64,000 nt of DNA, from NCBI RefSeq assembly GCF_001025135.1, contig NZ_AP012323.1:744001-808000 (forward strand), in the 5' to 3' direction. The translations under genes were made by a program, and so were the position numbers. Below the pieces are notes generated by a model. The model made no database searches. It had not been told where the DNA came from and worked only from the letters and a program-made list of their open reading frames with translations. Below, piece after piece: positions 18,263 through 27,481 of the stretch (position 1 is its first letter; every line of letters starts with the position of its first letter). Origin of the DNA: Bifidobacterium bifidum ATCC 29521 = JCM 1255 = DSM 20456 (lineage in GTDB: Bacteria > Actinomycetota > Actinomycetes > Actinomycetales > Bifidobacteriaceae).

Positions 18263-18361
18263 CTCCGCGATAACTCCGCGGTCATCCTGCGCTTACCCTG
18301 CGCTTACCCTGCGGTCATCTTGCGATCAACCCGTGATTTCGCCTCGATTGCCCTGCAATCC
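18263..18361 (+). repeat. 11-bp periodic repeat array upstream of the opp operon
   Basis: Nine consecutive 11-bp units can be aligned without gaps: ctccgcgataa, ctccgcggtca, tcctgcgctta, ccctgcgctta, ccctgcggtca, tcttgcgatca, acccgtgattt, cgcctcgattg, ccctgcaatcc. The consensus is about YYCTGCGNTNA, and the units decay toward the right. The array lies between the xerC stop and the opp promoter. An 11-bp step would place each unit on nearly the same DNA face, as in cooperative protein-binding arrays. Confidence 0.65.
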
Positions 18362-18512
18362 GCATGATTCCGGGGTGCAACAGGCGAATTGTGCACGTTC
18401 ACATCATTTAAAATCTTGAAATGTGATACAAATATGAACAAAATGTGGCAATTAACGTCGAAATCTTGACGGAAGCGTATCCTTATCACGTTTTGCGTTT
18501 ACATGGGGTGAC

Positions 18513-18518
18513 TATAAT
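18513..18518 (+). promoter_or_regulatory. -10 box of the opp promoter
   Basis: A consensus TATAAT lies 92 bases before the oppB start. The upstream 100 bases are AT-rich compared with the surroundings. No good -35 is present at 17 bases; TTTTGC at 18491 is the closest. The promoter is therefore probably activated or weak, which fits the repeat array upstream. Confidence 0.5.
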
Positions 18519-18595
18519 CGGTCACCAACAAGAACGCCGCCATCCAAAGGCGACAGTCGAGTGAACGCTTTTGTCGTTCGGAACAAGGAGGAAGG

Positions 18596-18616
18596 ATGGC
18601 CCCGGCTCAATGCTGA
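18596..18616 (+). CDS. Possible six-codon leader ORF (MAPAQC) overlapping oppB
   Basis: The strongest Shine-Dalgarno here, AAGGAGGAAGG (18585-18595), directly precedes an ATG at 18596 that encodes MAPAQC and stops at 18616. The oppB ATG (18610) lies inside it in another frame and is 14-18 bases from the purine stretch. Translation of the leader could couple to oppB. It may equally be chance. Confidence 0.3.
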   Translation: MAPAQC

Positions 18617-19593
18617 AGTTCATCGCCAAGCGCCTCGCCAACTACGTCGTCATGCTGTTCGTGGCGATTTCATGTACGTATTTTCTGGCTTCTGGTTTCA
18701 TGCGTCCGCGCTCGAATTACGAGTCGAGGACTCCCCGCCCTCCGGCAGCGTCCATCAACCGCAGCTTGGATCTGGCCAATATCAATGATCACACCAATAT
18801 CTTCACTCGGTATTGGCGTTGGCTGACCGGTGTCGTCACCAGATGGGACTGGGGACTGTCCCCTGATCTGGGGTCGGTCAACGGTGCGCTTGCGCCGCGT
18901 ATCGTTGCCTCCACCGAGCTGGTGACGATCGCCACAGTCCTTTCCATCGTGCTTGGCGTGGCGCTCGGCATCTACACCGCGCAGCGCCAGTACAAGTGGC
19001 AGGACCGCCTGTTCGGCACCACTGCCACGTTCTTCCTTGTCATCCCGACCGCCGTGTTCGCTCTGCTTGTCGTGATGCTCGCCATCTTCATCAACGGCGC
19101 CAGCGGCTTCCGCCTGTTCTATGTGACGGGTCTGTCCAGTTATACAGGAAATAACTGGTTCCTGAGATTGGCTGATTTCGGGCAGCACATCATCCTGCCG
19201 ACCATCGTGCTGACGATTCTGGGCATGGTCTCCTACCATCTGACGCAGCGCACCTACCTGCTTGACGAGATGCACGCCGATTACGTGCGCACCGCCCGTG
19301 CGAAGGGTCTGACCCGCCGCCAGGCCATCCGTCGCCACGCGTTGCGCGCATCCCTGATTCCGACCGCCGTCAACGTCGCATTCTCCATCGCCTCGGTGTT
19401 CACCGGCGCGGTCATCACCGAATCTATCTTCGCCATCAACGGCTTGGGCCGGTACTTCATCCAGGCCATTCTCGACAACGACATCAATGCCTCGGTCGCC
19501 ATCGCGGCGTTCGGCGGCGTGTGCACCCTCGCCGGTGCGCTGCTGACCGACATCGTGTCCGCGTGGCTTGATCCGCGCATCAAGATGAGCTGA
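18610..19593 (+). CDS. oppB: Oligopeptide ABC transporter permease (OppB type)
   Basis: An inner-membrane permease of 327 residues with about six transmembrane helices; the first is NYVVMLFVAISCTYFLASGF. The binding-protein-dependent permease EAA loop is visible as DYVRTARAKGLTRRQAIRRHALRASLIP (residues ~221-248), which contacts the ATPase. The large external loop after helix 1 is typical of OppB. The ATG at 18610 gives the normal N-terminus MLKFIAKRL. TTG at 18571 would add 13 unlikely residues. Confidence 0.92.
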   Translation: MLKFIAKRLANYVVMLFVAISCTYFLASGFMRPRSNYESRTPRPPAASINRSLDLANINDHTNIFTRYWRWLTGVVTRWDWGLSPDLGSVNGALAPRIVASTELVTIATVLSIVLGVALGIYTAQRQYKWQDRLFGTTATFFLVIPTAVFALLVVMLAIFINGASGFRLFYVTGLSSYTGNNWFLRLADFGQHIILPTIVLTILGMVSYHLTQRTYLLDEMHADYVRTARAKGLTRRQAIRRHALRASLIPTAVNVAFSIASVFTGAVITESIFAINGLGRYFIQAILDNDINASVAIAAFGGVCTLAGALLTDIVSAWLDPRIKMS

Positions 19594-19614
19594 GTGCAGG
19601 GGATGTGAGAAACA

Positions 19615-20559
19615 ATGACTGATACAACCGTCAAAAACAACGAAACGACACAGAAAGAGTCCGACGAGAGCACGTCGAAGGGCGATATCAAGCACATCGG
19701 TTACGCCGGCCTGATCGCGCGTCGTTTCTTCCGTCAGCGCTCCGCCGTGGTCGGACTGATCATCCTTCTGGTGCTGGTGTTCTTCGCGCTGTTCGGCGCC
19801 AACATCGGCAAGTGGGCGTATGACGACCCTGACTTCCTCGCCCTGTCGGCAGGTCCGAGCGCCAGCCACTGGCTGGGAACCGACTCCGGCGGCTCCGACC
19901 TGTACGCCATGGTGGTGCGTGGTCTCGGCAAGTCGCTGATGATCGGCATCATCACCTCGGTGGCGACGATGGCGATCGCCTCGCTGCTGGGAACGGCCAT
20001 CTCCTTCTTCGGCGGCTGGGTCGAGCGCGTCGGCATGTGGCTGCTCGATATGCTGCTCGTCGTGCCGTCGTTCCTGCTGATCGCAATGATCGTGCGCACC
20101 GCGAACGCCACCACCGGATGGATCTGGCTGATCATCGGCCTGACCGCGTTCGGCTGGGTCGGCTATGCGCGAATCATACGAACGCTGACGTTGTCGCTGC
20201 GCGAGCGCGACTACGTCAAGGCGGCCCGGTTCATGGGCGTCGGATCGTTCAAGATCATCGTGCGTCACCTCATGCCGAACCTCGCCTCGATGATCATCAT
20301 CAACACGGTGCTGGGCGTCGTGGGCGCTGTCAACTCCGAGACCGCACTGTCGTACCTTGGTCTGGGCGTCAAGGCGCCCGACGTGTCGCTGGGTTCCGTC
20401 CTGCAGTCCGGCGCCGTGTCCATGCAGACCGCTCCCTGGCTGCTGGTCTTCCCCTCCATCGCCCTGGTCCTGTTGACGTTCAGCATGCAGCTGATCGGTG
20501 ACGGTCTGCGCGATGCGCTTGATCCCAATTCACGTGCGAGCGGAACGGTGGGTGCCTGA
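19615..20559 (+). CDS. oppC: Oligopeptide ABC transporter permease (OppC type)
   Basis: The second permease subunit, 314 residues. It has a polar, Lys/Glu-rich N-terminus, a first membrane helix (AVVGLIILLVLVFFALFGANIG), the OppC-type motif HWLGTDSGGSDLYAMVVRGL, and the EAA loop RERDYVKAARFMGVGSFKIIVRHLMPN. It follows oppB by 21 bases. Its stop overlaps the start of the ATPase gene (TGATG). Confidence 0.92.
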   Translation: MTDTTVKNNETTQKESDESTSKGDIKHIGYAGLIARRFFRQRSAVVGLIILLVLVFFALFGANIGKWAYDDPDFLALSAGPSASHWLGTDSGGSDLYAMVVRGLGKSLMIGIITSVATMAIASLLGTAISFFGGWVERVGMWLLDMLLVVPSFLLIAMIVRTANATTGWIWLIIGLTAFGWVGYARIIRTLTLSLRERDYVKAARFMGVGSFKIIVRHLMPNLASMIIINTVLGVVGAVNSETALSYLGLGVKAPDVSLGSVLQSGAVSMQTAPWLLVFPSIALVLLTFSMQLIGDGLRDALDPNSRASGTVGA

Positions 20560-22775
20560 TGTTCAGAAAGACAATGATGAAAAACAACAAGTCAAAGGGC
20601 AGCGTCTCAAGCGAGCACAAGGAGATCGTGCGCGACGACATCCTCCAGTACGAGCTGCTTGAAGGCAACGGCCCCAAGGGCGCGCCGAAGGGCGATCCGA
20701 TCATGCAGGTGCGCGACCTGCACGTGTCCTTCGCCACAGAGGCCGGCGTGTGCCGTGCGGTGCGAGGCGTCAACTTCGACCTGTGGCGCGGGCGTACGCT
20801 CGGCATCGTGGGCGAGTCCGGCTCCGGCAAGTCCGTGACCGCGTTGAGCCTGATCGGCCTGCTCGACGACAACGCCAAGGTCACCGGCTCCATCATCATG
20901 AACGGCGAGGAGCTCATCGGCAAGACCGACGAGGAGATGAGCGAGATCCGCGGCGAGCGTATCGCCATGGTGTTCCAGGATCCGCTGTCCGCCCTGACCC
21001 CGATGTTCACCATCGGCGACCAGATCGCCGAAGGCCTCATCACCCATCATCCCGACATGTCCAAGCAGCAGATTCACGACCGTTGCGTCGAGCTGCTCGA
21101 ACTGGTCGGCATCCCGCAGCCCGAGGAGCGTCTCAGCAGCTTCCCGCACCAGTTCTCCGGTGGTATGCGTCAGCGCGTGATGATCGCCATCGCCATCGCG
21201 AACAACCCCGACGTCATCATCGCCGACGAGCCGACCACGGCCCTCGACGTGACGATTCAGGCGCAGATCCTCGACGTGCTCGCCAAGGCGCAGAAGGAGA
21301 CCGGCGCCGCCGTCGTGCTCATCACCCACGATCTGGGCGTGGTGGCCGGCGCGGCCGACGACATCCTCGTCATGTATGCCGGTCGTCCCGTCGAGCGCGC
21401 CAGCATCGACGACATCTTCCAGCACCCCTCCATGCCGTACACGATGGGTCTGCTCGGCGCCGTGCCGAAGCCGCACATCGCCGCCTCCCAGCGTCTCGTG
21501 CCGATTCAGGGCAACCCGCCGTCGCTGGTCGACATCCCGAAGGGATGCCCGTTCTCGCCACGATGCCCGCTCGCCACCCCGGAGTGCTCGCTGTCTGAGC
21601 CGAACCTGGAAGTCGTGGACGCGAACTCCGGTCATCTCGCCTCCTGCCGTCGACTGCAGGAGATCATCGACAAGAACATGAAGTACACGGACGTGTTCCC
21701 CGTGCCCGACCTGCTTCCCGCCGACTGGGCCGACGTCCCGCGCGACCAGCGCCCGGTGACGCTGGAGGTCGACCACCTGGTCAAGCACTTCCCGCTGACC
21801 GGTGGTGGCATGTTCCGCCGTACCATCGGCCAGGTCGCGGCCGTCGACGACGTGACGTTCAAGATTCGTCAGGGGGAGACCCTGGCGCTGGTCGGCGAGT
21901 CCGGCTCCGGCAAGTCCACCACGCTGATGGAGATCATGAACCTCATGAAGCCCGAGGACGGACGCATCGTCGTACTCGGCCATGACCTCGCCGAACTCAA
22001 GAAGAAGGCGGAGCGCAAGGCGTTGCGCAAGGACCTGCAGATCATCTTCCAGGATCCGATGAGCTCGCTCGACCCGCGCATGCCCATCTACGACGTGCTC
22101 GCGGAGCCGCTCAAGGTGCACAAGTGGAGCAAGGAGAAGATCAACCGCCGCATCGGCGAGCTGATGGAGCTGGTCGGCCTGAACCCCGACTACGTGGATC
22201 GCTTCCCGGCGCAGTTCTCCGGTGGGCAGCGTCAGCGCATCTCCATCGCCCGCGCCCTCGCCACCGATCCGAAGGTGCTGCTGCTCGACGAGCCGATCGC
22301 GTCCCTCGACGTGTCGATTCAGGCGGGCATCATCAACCTGCTTGAGGACCTGCAGGCCAAGCTGAAGATCTCATACCTGTTCGTCGCGCACGATCTGGCG
22401 GTCATCCGCCACATCTCCGACCGCGTGGCCGTCATGTACCTCGGCCAGGTGGTCGAGCTCGGCGAGACCGAGGACGTGTTCACCCATCCGCGTCACCCGT
22501 ACACGCAGGCGCTGCTGTCGGCCATCCCCGTGCCCGACCCCGTGGTCGAGCGCACCCGCCAGCGCATCATCCTCAAGGGAGACCTGCCGTCTCCGTCCGA
22601 GAAGCACCCGGGATGCCGTTTTGCGTCCCGCTGCCCCGTCAAGCTGCGGCTCACTCCCGAGCAGCAGAAGATGTGCGAGACGAAACGCCCGGTTTTGACG
22701 TCGGATGACCAGATAGCGACCGAATTCGCCTGTCACTTCCCGCTGGATGTGAACGACGAATCCGCGCCGTTCTAA
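20559..22775 (+). CDS. Fused oligopeptide ABC transporter ATPase (OppD-OppF)
   Basis: A 738-residue protein carrying two complete nucleotide-binding domains. The first has Walker A GESGSGKS (K91), signature SGGMRQRV and Walker B DVIIADEPTT. The second has Walker A GESGSGKST (about residue 452), signature FSGGQRQRIS and Walker B VLLLDEPIASLD. Each half ends with the oligopeptide-transporter C-terminal extension containing the PxGCPFSPRCP-type cysteine motif. One polypeptide therefore replaces separate OppD and OppF. Overlap with oppC implies coupled translation. Confidence 0.94.
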   Translation: MFRKTMMKNNKSKGSVSSEHKEIVRDDILQYELLEGNGPKGAPKGDPIMQVRDLHVSFATEAGVCRAVRGVNFDLWRGRTLGIVGESGSGKSVTALSLIGLLDDNAKVTGSIIMNGEELIGKTDEEMSEIRGERIAMVFQDPLSALTPMFTIGDQIAEGLITHHPDMSKQQIHDRCVELLELVGIPQPEERLSSFPHQFSGGMRQRVMIAIAIANNPDVIIADEPTTALDVTIQAQILDVLAKAQKETGAAVVLITHDLGVVAGAADDILVMYAGRPVERASIDDIFQHPSMPYTMGLLGAVPKPHIAASQRLVPIQGNPPSLVDIPKGCPFSPRCPLATPECSLSEPNLEVVDANSGHLASCRRLQEIIDKNMKYTDVFPVPDLLPADWADVPRDQRPVTLEVDHLVKHFPLTGGGMFRRTIGQVAAVDDVTFKIRQGETLALVGESGSGKSTTLMEIMNLMKPEDGRIVVLGHDLAELKKKAERKALRKDLQIIFQDPMSSLDPRMPIYDVLAEPLKVHKWSKEKINRRIGELMELVGLNPDYVDRFPAQFSGGQRQRISIARALATDPKVLLLDEPIASLDVSIQAGIINLLEDLQAKLKISYLFVAHDLAVIRHISDRVAVMYLGQVVELGETEDVFTHPRHPYTQALLSAIPVPDPVVERTRQRIILKGDLPSPSEKHPGCRFASRCPVKLRLTPEQQKMCETKRPVLTSDDQIATEFACHFPLDVNDESAPF

Positions 22776-22782
22776 AGTCTTT

Positions 22783-22806
22783 CGGGCCGGTCATATGACC
22801 GGCCCG
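22783..22806 (+). terminator. Perfect palindrome between oppDF and oppA
   Basis: CGGGCCGGTCAT and ATGACCGGCCCG form a perfect 24-base palindrome starting eight bases after the ATPase stop. There is no T-tract. It probably stabilises or partly terminates the oppBCDF message so that oppA can be expressed at a different level. Confidence 0.6.
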
Positions 22807-22947
22807 ATTGCATTGGTTTCGCCGAAAAGTGAAAAGTGACGCCAATGTTAACAAAACGTGGTGTATCATCACGGTTCTAGTTGCGAGATATTTTGAAGGA
22901 GAGAACGGCACGCGCAACTCGTGCTGTTCAGGAGAGGAATGCAAAGT

Positions 22948-24729
22948 ATGAGTTTTGCATCTACCGCGCGTAAGGTCACCGCCTTCGCCGCCGCTGCAGC
23001 CACGCTTCTGGCGCTTGGTGCTTGCGGCAACAGCAACAACGGCAGCGCCGGCAACAACGGCGCCAAGTCCACTTCCGAACCGCAGGAAGGTGTTCCCACC
23101 AACTACACCGGTTTGTTCCCGATGCCGGATCCGGGCAAGGCCTACAACAACCCGAAGGACCGCGGCGAGCTGAAGCAGGGTGGCACCCTCACCCTGCCGA
23201 TCACCGAGATCGGCCCGAACTGGAACGCCATTGACGTCAACGGCAACACCGTGTACATGAGCGGCCTGTGGCGCTTCTACATGCCGTGCATCTGGGAGTA
23301 CCCGGCGGATGGTTCCCTGGAGAACATCAAGCCGAACACCAACTACGTGACCAAGGTCGAGCAGACCTCCGACAGCCCTGAGACCGTTGTCTTCACGATC
23401 AACGACAAGGCCTCCTGGAACGACGGCACCCCGATCACCTGGAAGGACTTCGAGTCCACCTGGAAGGTCCAGAGCGGCAAGAGCGACAAGTTCACCCCGG
23501 CCCTCACCACTGGTTACGACCAGATCAAGAGCGTCACCAAGGGCGACACCGACAAGCAGGCCGTCGTGACGTTCGAGAAGGACTTCTACCCCTACCAGTC
23601 CCTGTTCAACCTGCTGTACCCGTCTGAAGCCCTCACCGGCGACGACACCAAGGACGGCGACACCTTCTCCAAGGGTTGGTCGAACGACTCTCACTCCGAC
23701 AAGTGGGGCGCCGGCCCGTTCGTCGTCTCCAAGAGCTCCGACTCCGAAGTGACCTTCACCCCGAACCCGAAGTGGTGGGGCGACAAGCCGCTGCTGGACA
23801 AGGTCGTGCTCAAGCAGATGGAGCCGTCCGCTGCCATGAACGCCTTCAAGAACGGTGAGATTGACGCCGTCGGCGCTTCCGACGCCGAGTCCATGACGAG
23901 CGCGAAGACCGTGAAGGACGCTTACCTGCGTCGTTCCTACGACTCCGGTGTGTACACGCTGACCATCAACACCAAGAACATCCCGCTGGAGGTCCGCAAG
24001 GCCTTCGTCCAGGGTGTCGACCGCAGCCAGCTGCAGAAGATCGACTTCCAGGGTATCGAATGGACCGAGAAGACCCCGGGCTCCCTGATTCTGCCTCAGT
24101 TCCAGGACGGCTACGAGGACAACATGCCCGCTGAGTCGAAGTTCTCCACCGCCAACGCCACCAAGACCCTTGAGGACGCCGGCTACAAGAAGAACAGCGA
24201 CGGCTACTACGAGAAGGGCGGCAAGGTCGCGGCCATTACGTACACGACGTTCTCCGACTCCGCCTCTACCAAGGCCAAGGCAACCGCCATCCAGAAGATG
24301 GCCAAGACCGTCGGCATCAAGGTGAGCATCGACATCAAGGCTTCGAACACCTTCTCCGACACCGTCAGCTCTGGTAACTGGGACATGATCGGCCTCGGCT
24401 GGTCCGCTAGCGACCCGTTCGGCTACGCGTCCTCCGCTTACCAGCTCTACGGCTCCAAGTCCGAGTCCAACTTCTCCTTCACCGGCACCGACGAGATCGA
24501 CAAGGAGCTCGAGTCCATCCCGGGCATCAAGGACAGCACTAAGGCCATTGCTCAGTTCAACAAGGCTGAGAAGGAAGCCCAGAAGCTGTACGCTCAGATC
24601 CCGTACGAGAACGGCCAGATCACTGTCGCCGTCAAGAAGGGTCTTGCGAACTACGGTCCTGCAGGCTACTCCTCCGGCGCGCGTGTCATGGTGACCGTTC
24701 ACCCCGAGAACCTCGGCTGGGAGAAGTGA
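22948..24729 (+). CDS. oppA: Oligopeptide-binding lipoprotein (solute-binding family 5)
   Basis: The extracellular binding component, 593 residues. A lipoprotein signal peptide (ARKVTAFAAAAATLLALGAC) ends in the lipobox LGAC with lipidated Cys26, followed by a low-complexity Asn/Ser/Gly linker. The mature part has the family-5 fold signature (WNDGTPITWKDFESTW) and ends ENLGWEK. AGGAGAGG (22930-22937) lies ten bases before the ATG at 22948; the ATG at 22939 is too close to it. The gene follows the permease/ATPase genes by 172 bases, which could hold its own promoter. Codon use is strongly biased, suggesting high expression. Confidence 0.94.
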   Translation: MSFASTARKVTAFAAAAATLLALGACGNSNNGSAGNNGAKSTSEPQEGVPTNYTGLFPMPDPGKAYNNPKDRGELKQGGTLTLPITEIGPNWNAIDVNGNTVYMSGLWRFYMPCIWEYPADGSLENIKPNTNYVTKVEQTSDSPETVVFTINDKASWNDGTPITWKDFESTWKVQSGKSDKFTPALTTGYDQIKSVTKGDTDKQAVVTFEKDFYPYQSLFNLLYPSEALTGDDTKDGDTFSKGWSNDSHSDKWGAGPFVVSKSSDSEVTFTPNPKWWGDKPLLDKVVLKQMEPSAAMNAFKNGEIDAVGASDAESMTSAKTVKDAYLRRSYDSGVYTLTINTKNIPLEVRKAFVQGVDRSQLQKIDFQGIEWTEKTPGSLILPQFQDGYEDNMPAESKFSTANATKTLEDAGYKKNSDGYYEKGGKVAAITYTTFSDSASTKAKATAIQKMAKTVGIKVSIDIKASNTFSDTVSSGNWDMIGLGWSASDPFGYASSAYQLYGSKSESNFSFTGTDEIDKELESIPGIKDSTKAIAQFNKAEKEAQKLYAQIPYENGQITVAVKKGLANYGPAGYSSGARVMVTVHPENLGWEK

Positions 24730-24766
24730 GTCGTCTGATTCATCGATCTCATTGAGATAGCGATAT

Positions 24767-24804
24767 AGAAGTCCCCCGTGGCTGCAAAGTCACGGGGGAC
24801 TTCT
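24767..24804 (+). terminator. Terminator of oppA
   Basis: A perfect 14-bp stem, AGAAGTCCCCCGTG (24767-24780) and CACGGGGGACTTCT (24791-24804), with a 10-base loop. It lies 38 bases after the oppA stop. Only a short T-rich end follows. It can also serve the convergent pepC. Confidence 0.8.
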
Positions 24805-24824
24805 CGTATGTGTGGACGATGTTG

Positions 24825-24899
24825 GACCACCCCCAGCCGGCCATGCCGGCAGCCCCCGATAGCGGGGGGTTGCCAGCCGAAGGCTGACTGGGGGTGGTC
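24825..24899. repeat. Complete GACCACCCCC module with 12-bp terminal inverted repeats
   Basis: GACCACCCCCAG (24825-24836) and CTGGGGGTGGTC (24888-24899) are perfect inverted repeats. The interior contains further GC-rich hairpins (GCCGGCCATGCCGGC and CCCCCGATAGCGGGGGG). This is the most complete copy of the family in the window. It lies between convergent oppA and pepC. Confidence 0.75.
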
Positions 24900-24925
24900 A
24901 CGCTGGCAGAGCGGGTATGCCCCGC

Positions 24926-26338
24926 TCAGCGGCAGACCTTGGAGATCGGCTGCCAGGGCTGCAGGGTCACCGGTTCGGAATCCACCGCGGCGAGCGTGCG
25001 CTCGTCCAGGTATTCCTTGCGGATGATGAGCTCCTGAACATAGCGGTCGAACCACGCGCCGGAGGCGACATAGTAGCCGTCCTTGCCGTTGTCCTTGCCC
25101 CAGCTGTTCTCCACCTTCCAACGGTCCGGCTCACCGGCCTTGTCGAGGTTGACGCCGGTGAGCGTCATGGCGTGGTTGCTGCGCGAATCGTTGTATTCCA
25201 GACCGTGCGCCTTGTCCGATGCGAACTCGGTGCCGAACAGCTCATCCACGCGCACGGTGCCACGATCGAAGATGCCGGCCTTGCGCAGTGAGAACTGCGC
25301 GCAGTCGCAGGCGAACCAGATTGGGTGGCCTGCGGTCAGCTGGTCGACGGCGGCCTTGCGGAACACGTCGAGCGGCACGTTGATGAAGTCCATCGGAGCG
25401 GCCTCCGCCACGTTGCCCACGAACGCCAGCTGATAGCGGCGGTAATACGGGGTAGAGGCGAGCGGGGAGTTCGTCAGGCTCACGAAATCATCCAAATCCT
25501 CGCCCACGTACTTCGCGTAGAACTCCTGCGGCGTGATGCCGTGTTCGACGATCTGCCTGCGCGAGTCGATGCCGGACTTCGTGCCGGACTCGGACGCCTT
25601 GGCGTCATCCTTGCCCTCGTCCTTGACGCGCAGCAGCAGATCGAAGCTCGCCGGTGGCTCGCCCATTGCGATAGCGCAGATACGGTACACGACCGACATC
25701 TGCCCGGTCTTGAGCGAGCGCAGCTCCTCAACCGACTTGCCGGCCTGATGGGCGTCGCGCAATTCGGCGGCGAATTCGCGCAGCTTCGTGTTCAGGTACT
25801 GCTCGAACGCCGAGGAATCGCGGGAGTTCGACGACTCCGGGTAGGCCTCCTTCGGCACCAGACCGTACTTCTTGACCAGCGCGACGAACATCTGCCACCA
25901 GCCGCCATCGTCAGCCGGGCCTTCGTTGACCGCCTCGAAGATGCGGCTGTCCGTGGTCTTGTCGAGCGTCTTGAGCACGTTCTCAAGGTAGAAGTTCGAC
26001 TTCTCCAGCTTGTCGTAGAAGAACAGATAGCTTTCGGAGAACTCGAAATCGTCGAGGTTCCACTTGTGCATCAGCTCGTAGCGCAGCGTGTTCAGCGATG
26101 CGAACATCCAGCAGCGGCCGGAATGCTCCTGCGAGGTGATCGACCCCTGCTTGAGTTCGACCGAGAACGTGCGGGGGAGCTCGCGCACGCCGCGATACGA
26201 GGTCGCGGCCTGGAGAATGCCGTTCGATACCGCCGCGTTCGCCGCCACGAGGTTCGCGCGGTCCGCGTTGAACGCCGCGGAGTATTCCCTGAGCTGTTCC
26301 GCAGTCAGTGCCAGGTTGTCGGGCTGGTTGGAAGCCAT
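24926..26338 (-). CDS. pepC: Aminopeptidase C (bleomycin hydrolase family, C1B)
   Basis: A cytoplasmic papain-fold aminopeptidase of 470 residues. The catalytic cysteine lies in SGRCWMFASLNTLR (Cys76). The histidine is in SNHAMTLTGV and the asparagine in KVENSWGKD near the C-terminus. It probably degrades peptides imported by the neighbouring Opp system. The ATG at 26338 is preferred because GGAAAGG lies nine bases upstream; the ATG at 26344 is only three bases from it. There is no signal peptide. Confidence 0.93.
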   Translation of the reverse strand: MASNQPDNLALTAEQLREYSAAFNADRANLVAANAAVSNGILQAATSYRGVRELPRTFSVELKQGSITSQEHSGRCWMFASLNTLRYELMHKWNLDDFEFSESYLFFYDKLEKSNFYLENVLKTLDKTTDSRIFEAVNEGPADDGGWWQMFVALVKKYGLVPKEAYPESSNSRDSSAFEQYLNTKLREFAAELRDAHQAGKSVEELRSLKTGQMSVVYRICAIAMGEPPASFDLLLRVKDEGKDDAKASESGTKSGIDSRRQIVEHGITPQEFYAKYVGEDLDDFVSLTNSPLASTPYYRRYQLAFVGNVAEAAPMDFINVPLDVFRKAAVDQLTAGHPIWFACDCAQFSLRKAGIFDRGTVRVDELFGTEFASDKAHGLEYNDSRSNHAMTLTGVNLDKAGEPDRWKVENSWGKDNGKDGYYVASGAWFDRYVQELIIRKEYLDERTLAAVDSEPVTLQPWQPISKVCR

Positions 26339-26484
26339 GTCCATGATCCTTTCCTATTGTCGGAATGAAAAACTGCCACGAAGCAGTCTACTCCGCCTAC
26401 GTAGGCCGTGTGTGAGCGGGGAGCGGAAGATTCCGGTCGAAACTGCGGCTCGCACTGTCAACGGGACGGATATAGGATGGCCTC

Positions 26485-27342
26485 ATGATCACCATCACCA
26501 CATCCAACGTGAACGGCATCCGCGCCGCCAAGCGCAAGGGCATCGAGACATGGGCGGGCGAGCACGCCCCGGACATCTGGTGCATGCAGGAGGTCCGCGC
26601 CCCGCAGGACGAGCTCAATCCGATATTCGGCGAGTTCGGGTTCGAATACGCCACCGCCGGCAAGATCGCCGACCAGAGCGAGCTGACGGCGATGAACGAG
26701 GTCTGCCGCGTCAAGGGACGCGCCGGCATCGGGCTGCTGACCGACCTGCCCGTGACAGCCCGGCGATACGGTTTGTCCGGGCTGGACGAGGATGTGGATT
26801 CCGGCCGATGGATCGAGGCCGACGTGACGACGCCACAGGGCTATGGAATCACCGTCGCATGCGTGTACGTGCACGCGGGCAACAGCGACGATCCGGTGAA
26901 AATGGCGCAGAAATACCGCTTCCTCGACACCATGCTCACGCGCATGGGCGAGCTGCGGGACGAGGCCTCGCGCGGCGGCAGGCAGGCCGTGCTGTGCGGC
27001 GACTTCAACATCGCGCACACGCCGCTCGACATCAAGAACGCCAAGGCCAACATCAAGCATGCCGGGTTCCTGCCCGCCGAACGCGCCTACATCGACCGCT
27101 GGCTGGGGGAGTACGAGTTCGTGGACGTCATACGCTCGCTCGCCGGCGACATCCAGGGGCCGTACACGTGGTGGAGCCAGCGCGGCAGGGCGTTCGACAA
27201 CAACGTTGGCTGGCGCATCGACTATCAGTTCGCCACTCCGGAACTCGCCGAGACGGCACGAGGCTTCGTCATCGACAAGGCGCCCAGCTATGACGCCCGC
27301 TGGTCCGACCATGCGCCGCTGACCGTCACGTATGACGTGTGA
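26485..27342 (+). CDS. xthA: Exodeoxyribonuclease III (EEP family)
   Basis: An AP endonuclease/3'-exonuclease for base-excision repair, 285 residues. Motifs of the exonuclease-endonuclease-phosphatase fold appear in order: TSNVNGIRAAKRKG, DIWCMQEVRA (catalytic Glu), YVHAGN, GDFNIAHTPLDIKN, and the terminal SDHAPLTV histidine. It is transcribed divergently from pepC with a 146-base gap. Confidence 0.93.
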   Translation: MITITTSNVNGIRAAKRKGIETWAGEHAPDIWCMQEVRAPQDELNPIFGEFGFEYATAGKIADQSELTAMNEVCRVKGRAGIGLLTDLPVTARRYGLSGLDEDVDSGRWIEADVTTPQGYGITVACVYVHAGNSDDPVKMAQKYRFLDTMLTRMGELRDEASRGGRQAVLCGDFNIAHTPLDIKNAKANIKHAGFLPAERAYIDRWLGEYEFVDVIRSLAGDIQGPYTWWSQRGRAFDNNVGWRIDYQFATPELAETARGFVIDKAPSYDARWSDHAPLTVTYDV

Positions 27343-27481
27343 TCATGCAATCCATGACGCGCTCTGGGCCATGCGGCGGCCGTTCGGACCGGCGACAATC
27401 CGGAGGTGTCTTCCAAGCCAATCACAAGCCCTAGTGCTACGCTAGTCACGGTTGCAACCTGTACAACGAAATGAGGAACCC

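Noticed and set aside
18263-18361. CRISPR array
   Set aside because: Repeats are 11 bp, degenerate and without spacers; no cas genes are present.
22651-24702. 683-codon open frame opposite oppA
   Set aside because: Shadow of the biased codon use in oppA; no homology pattern.
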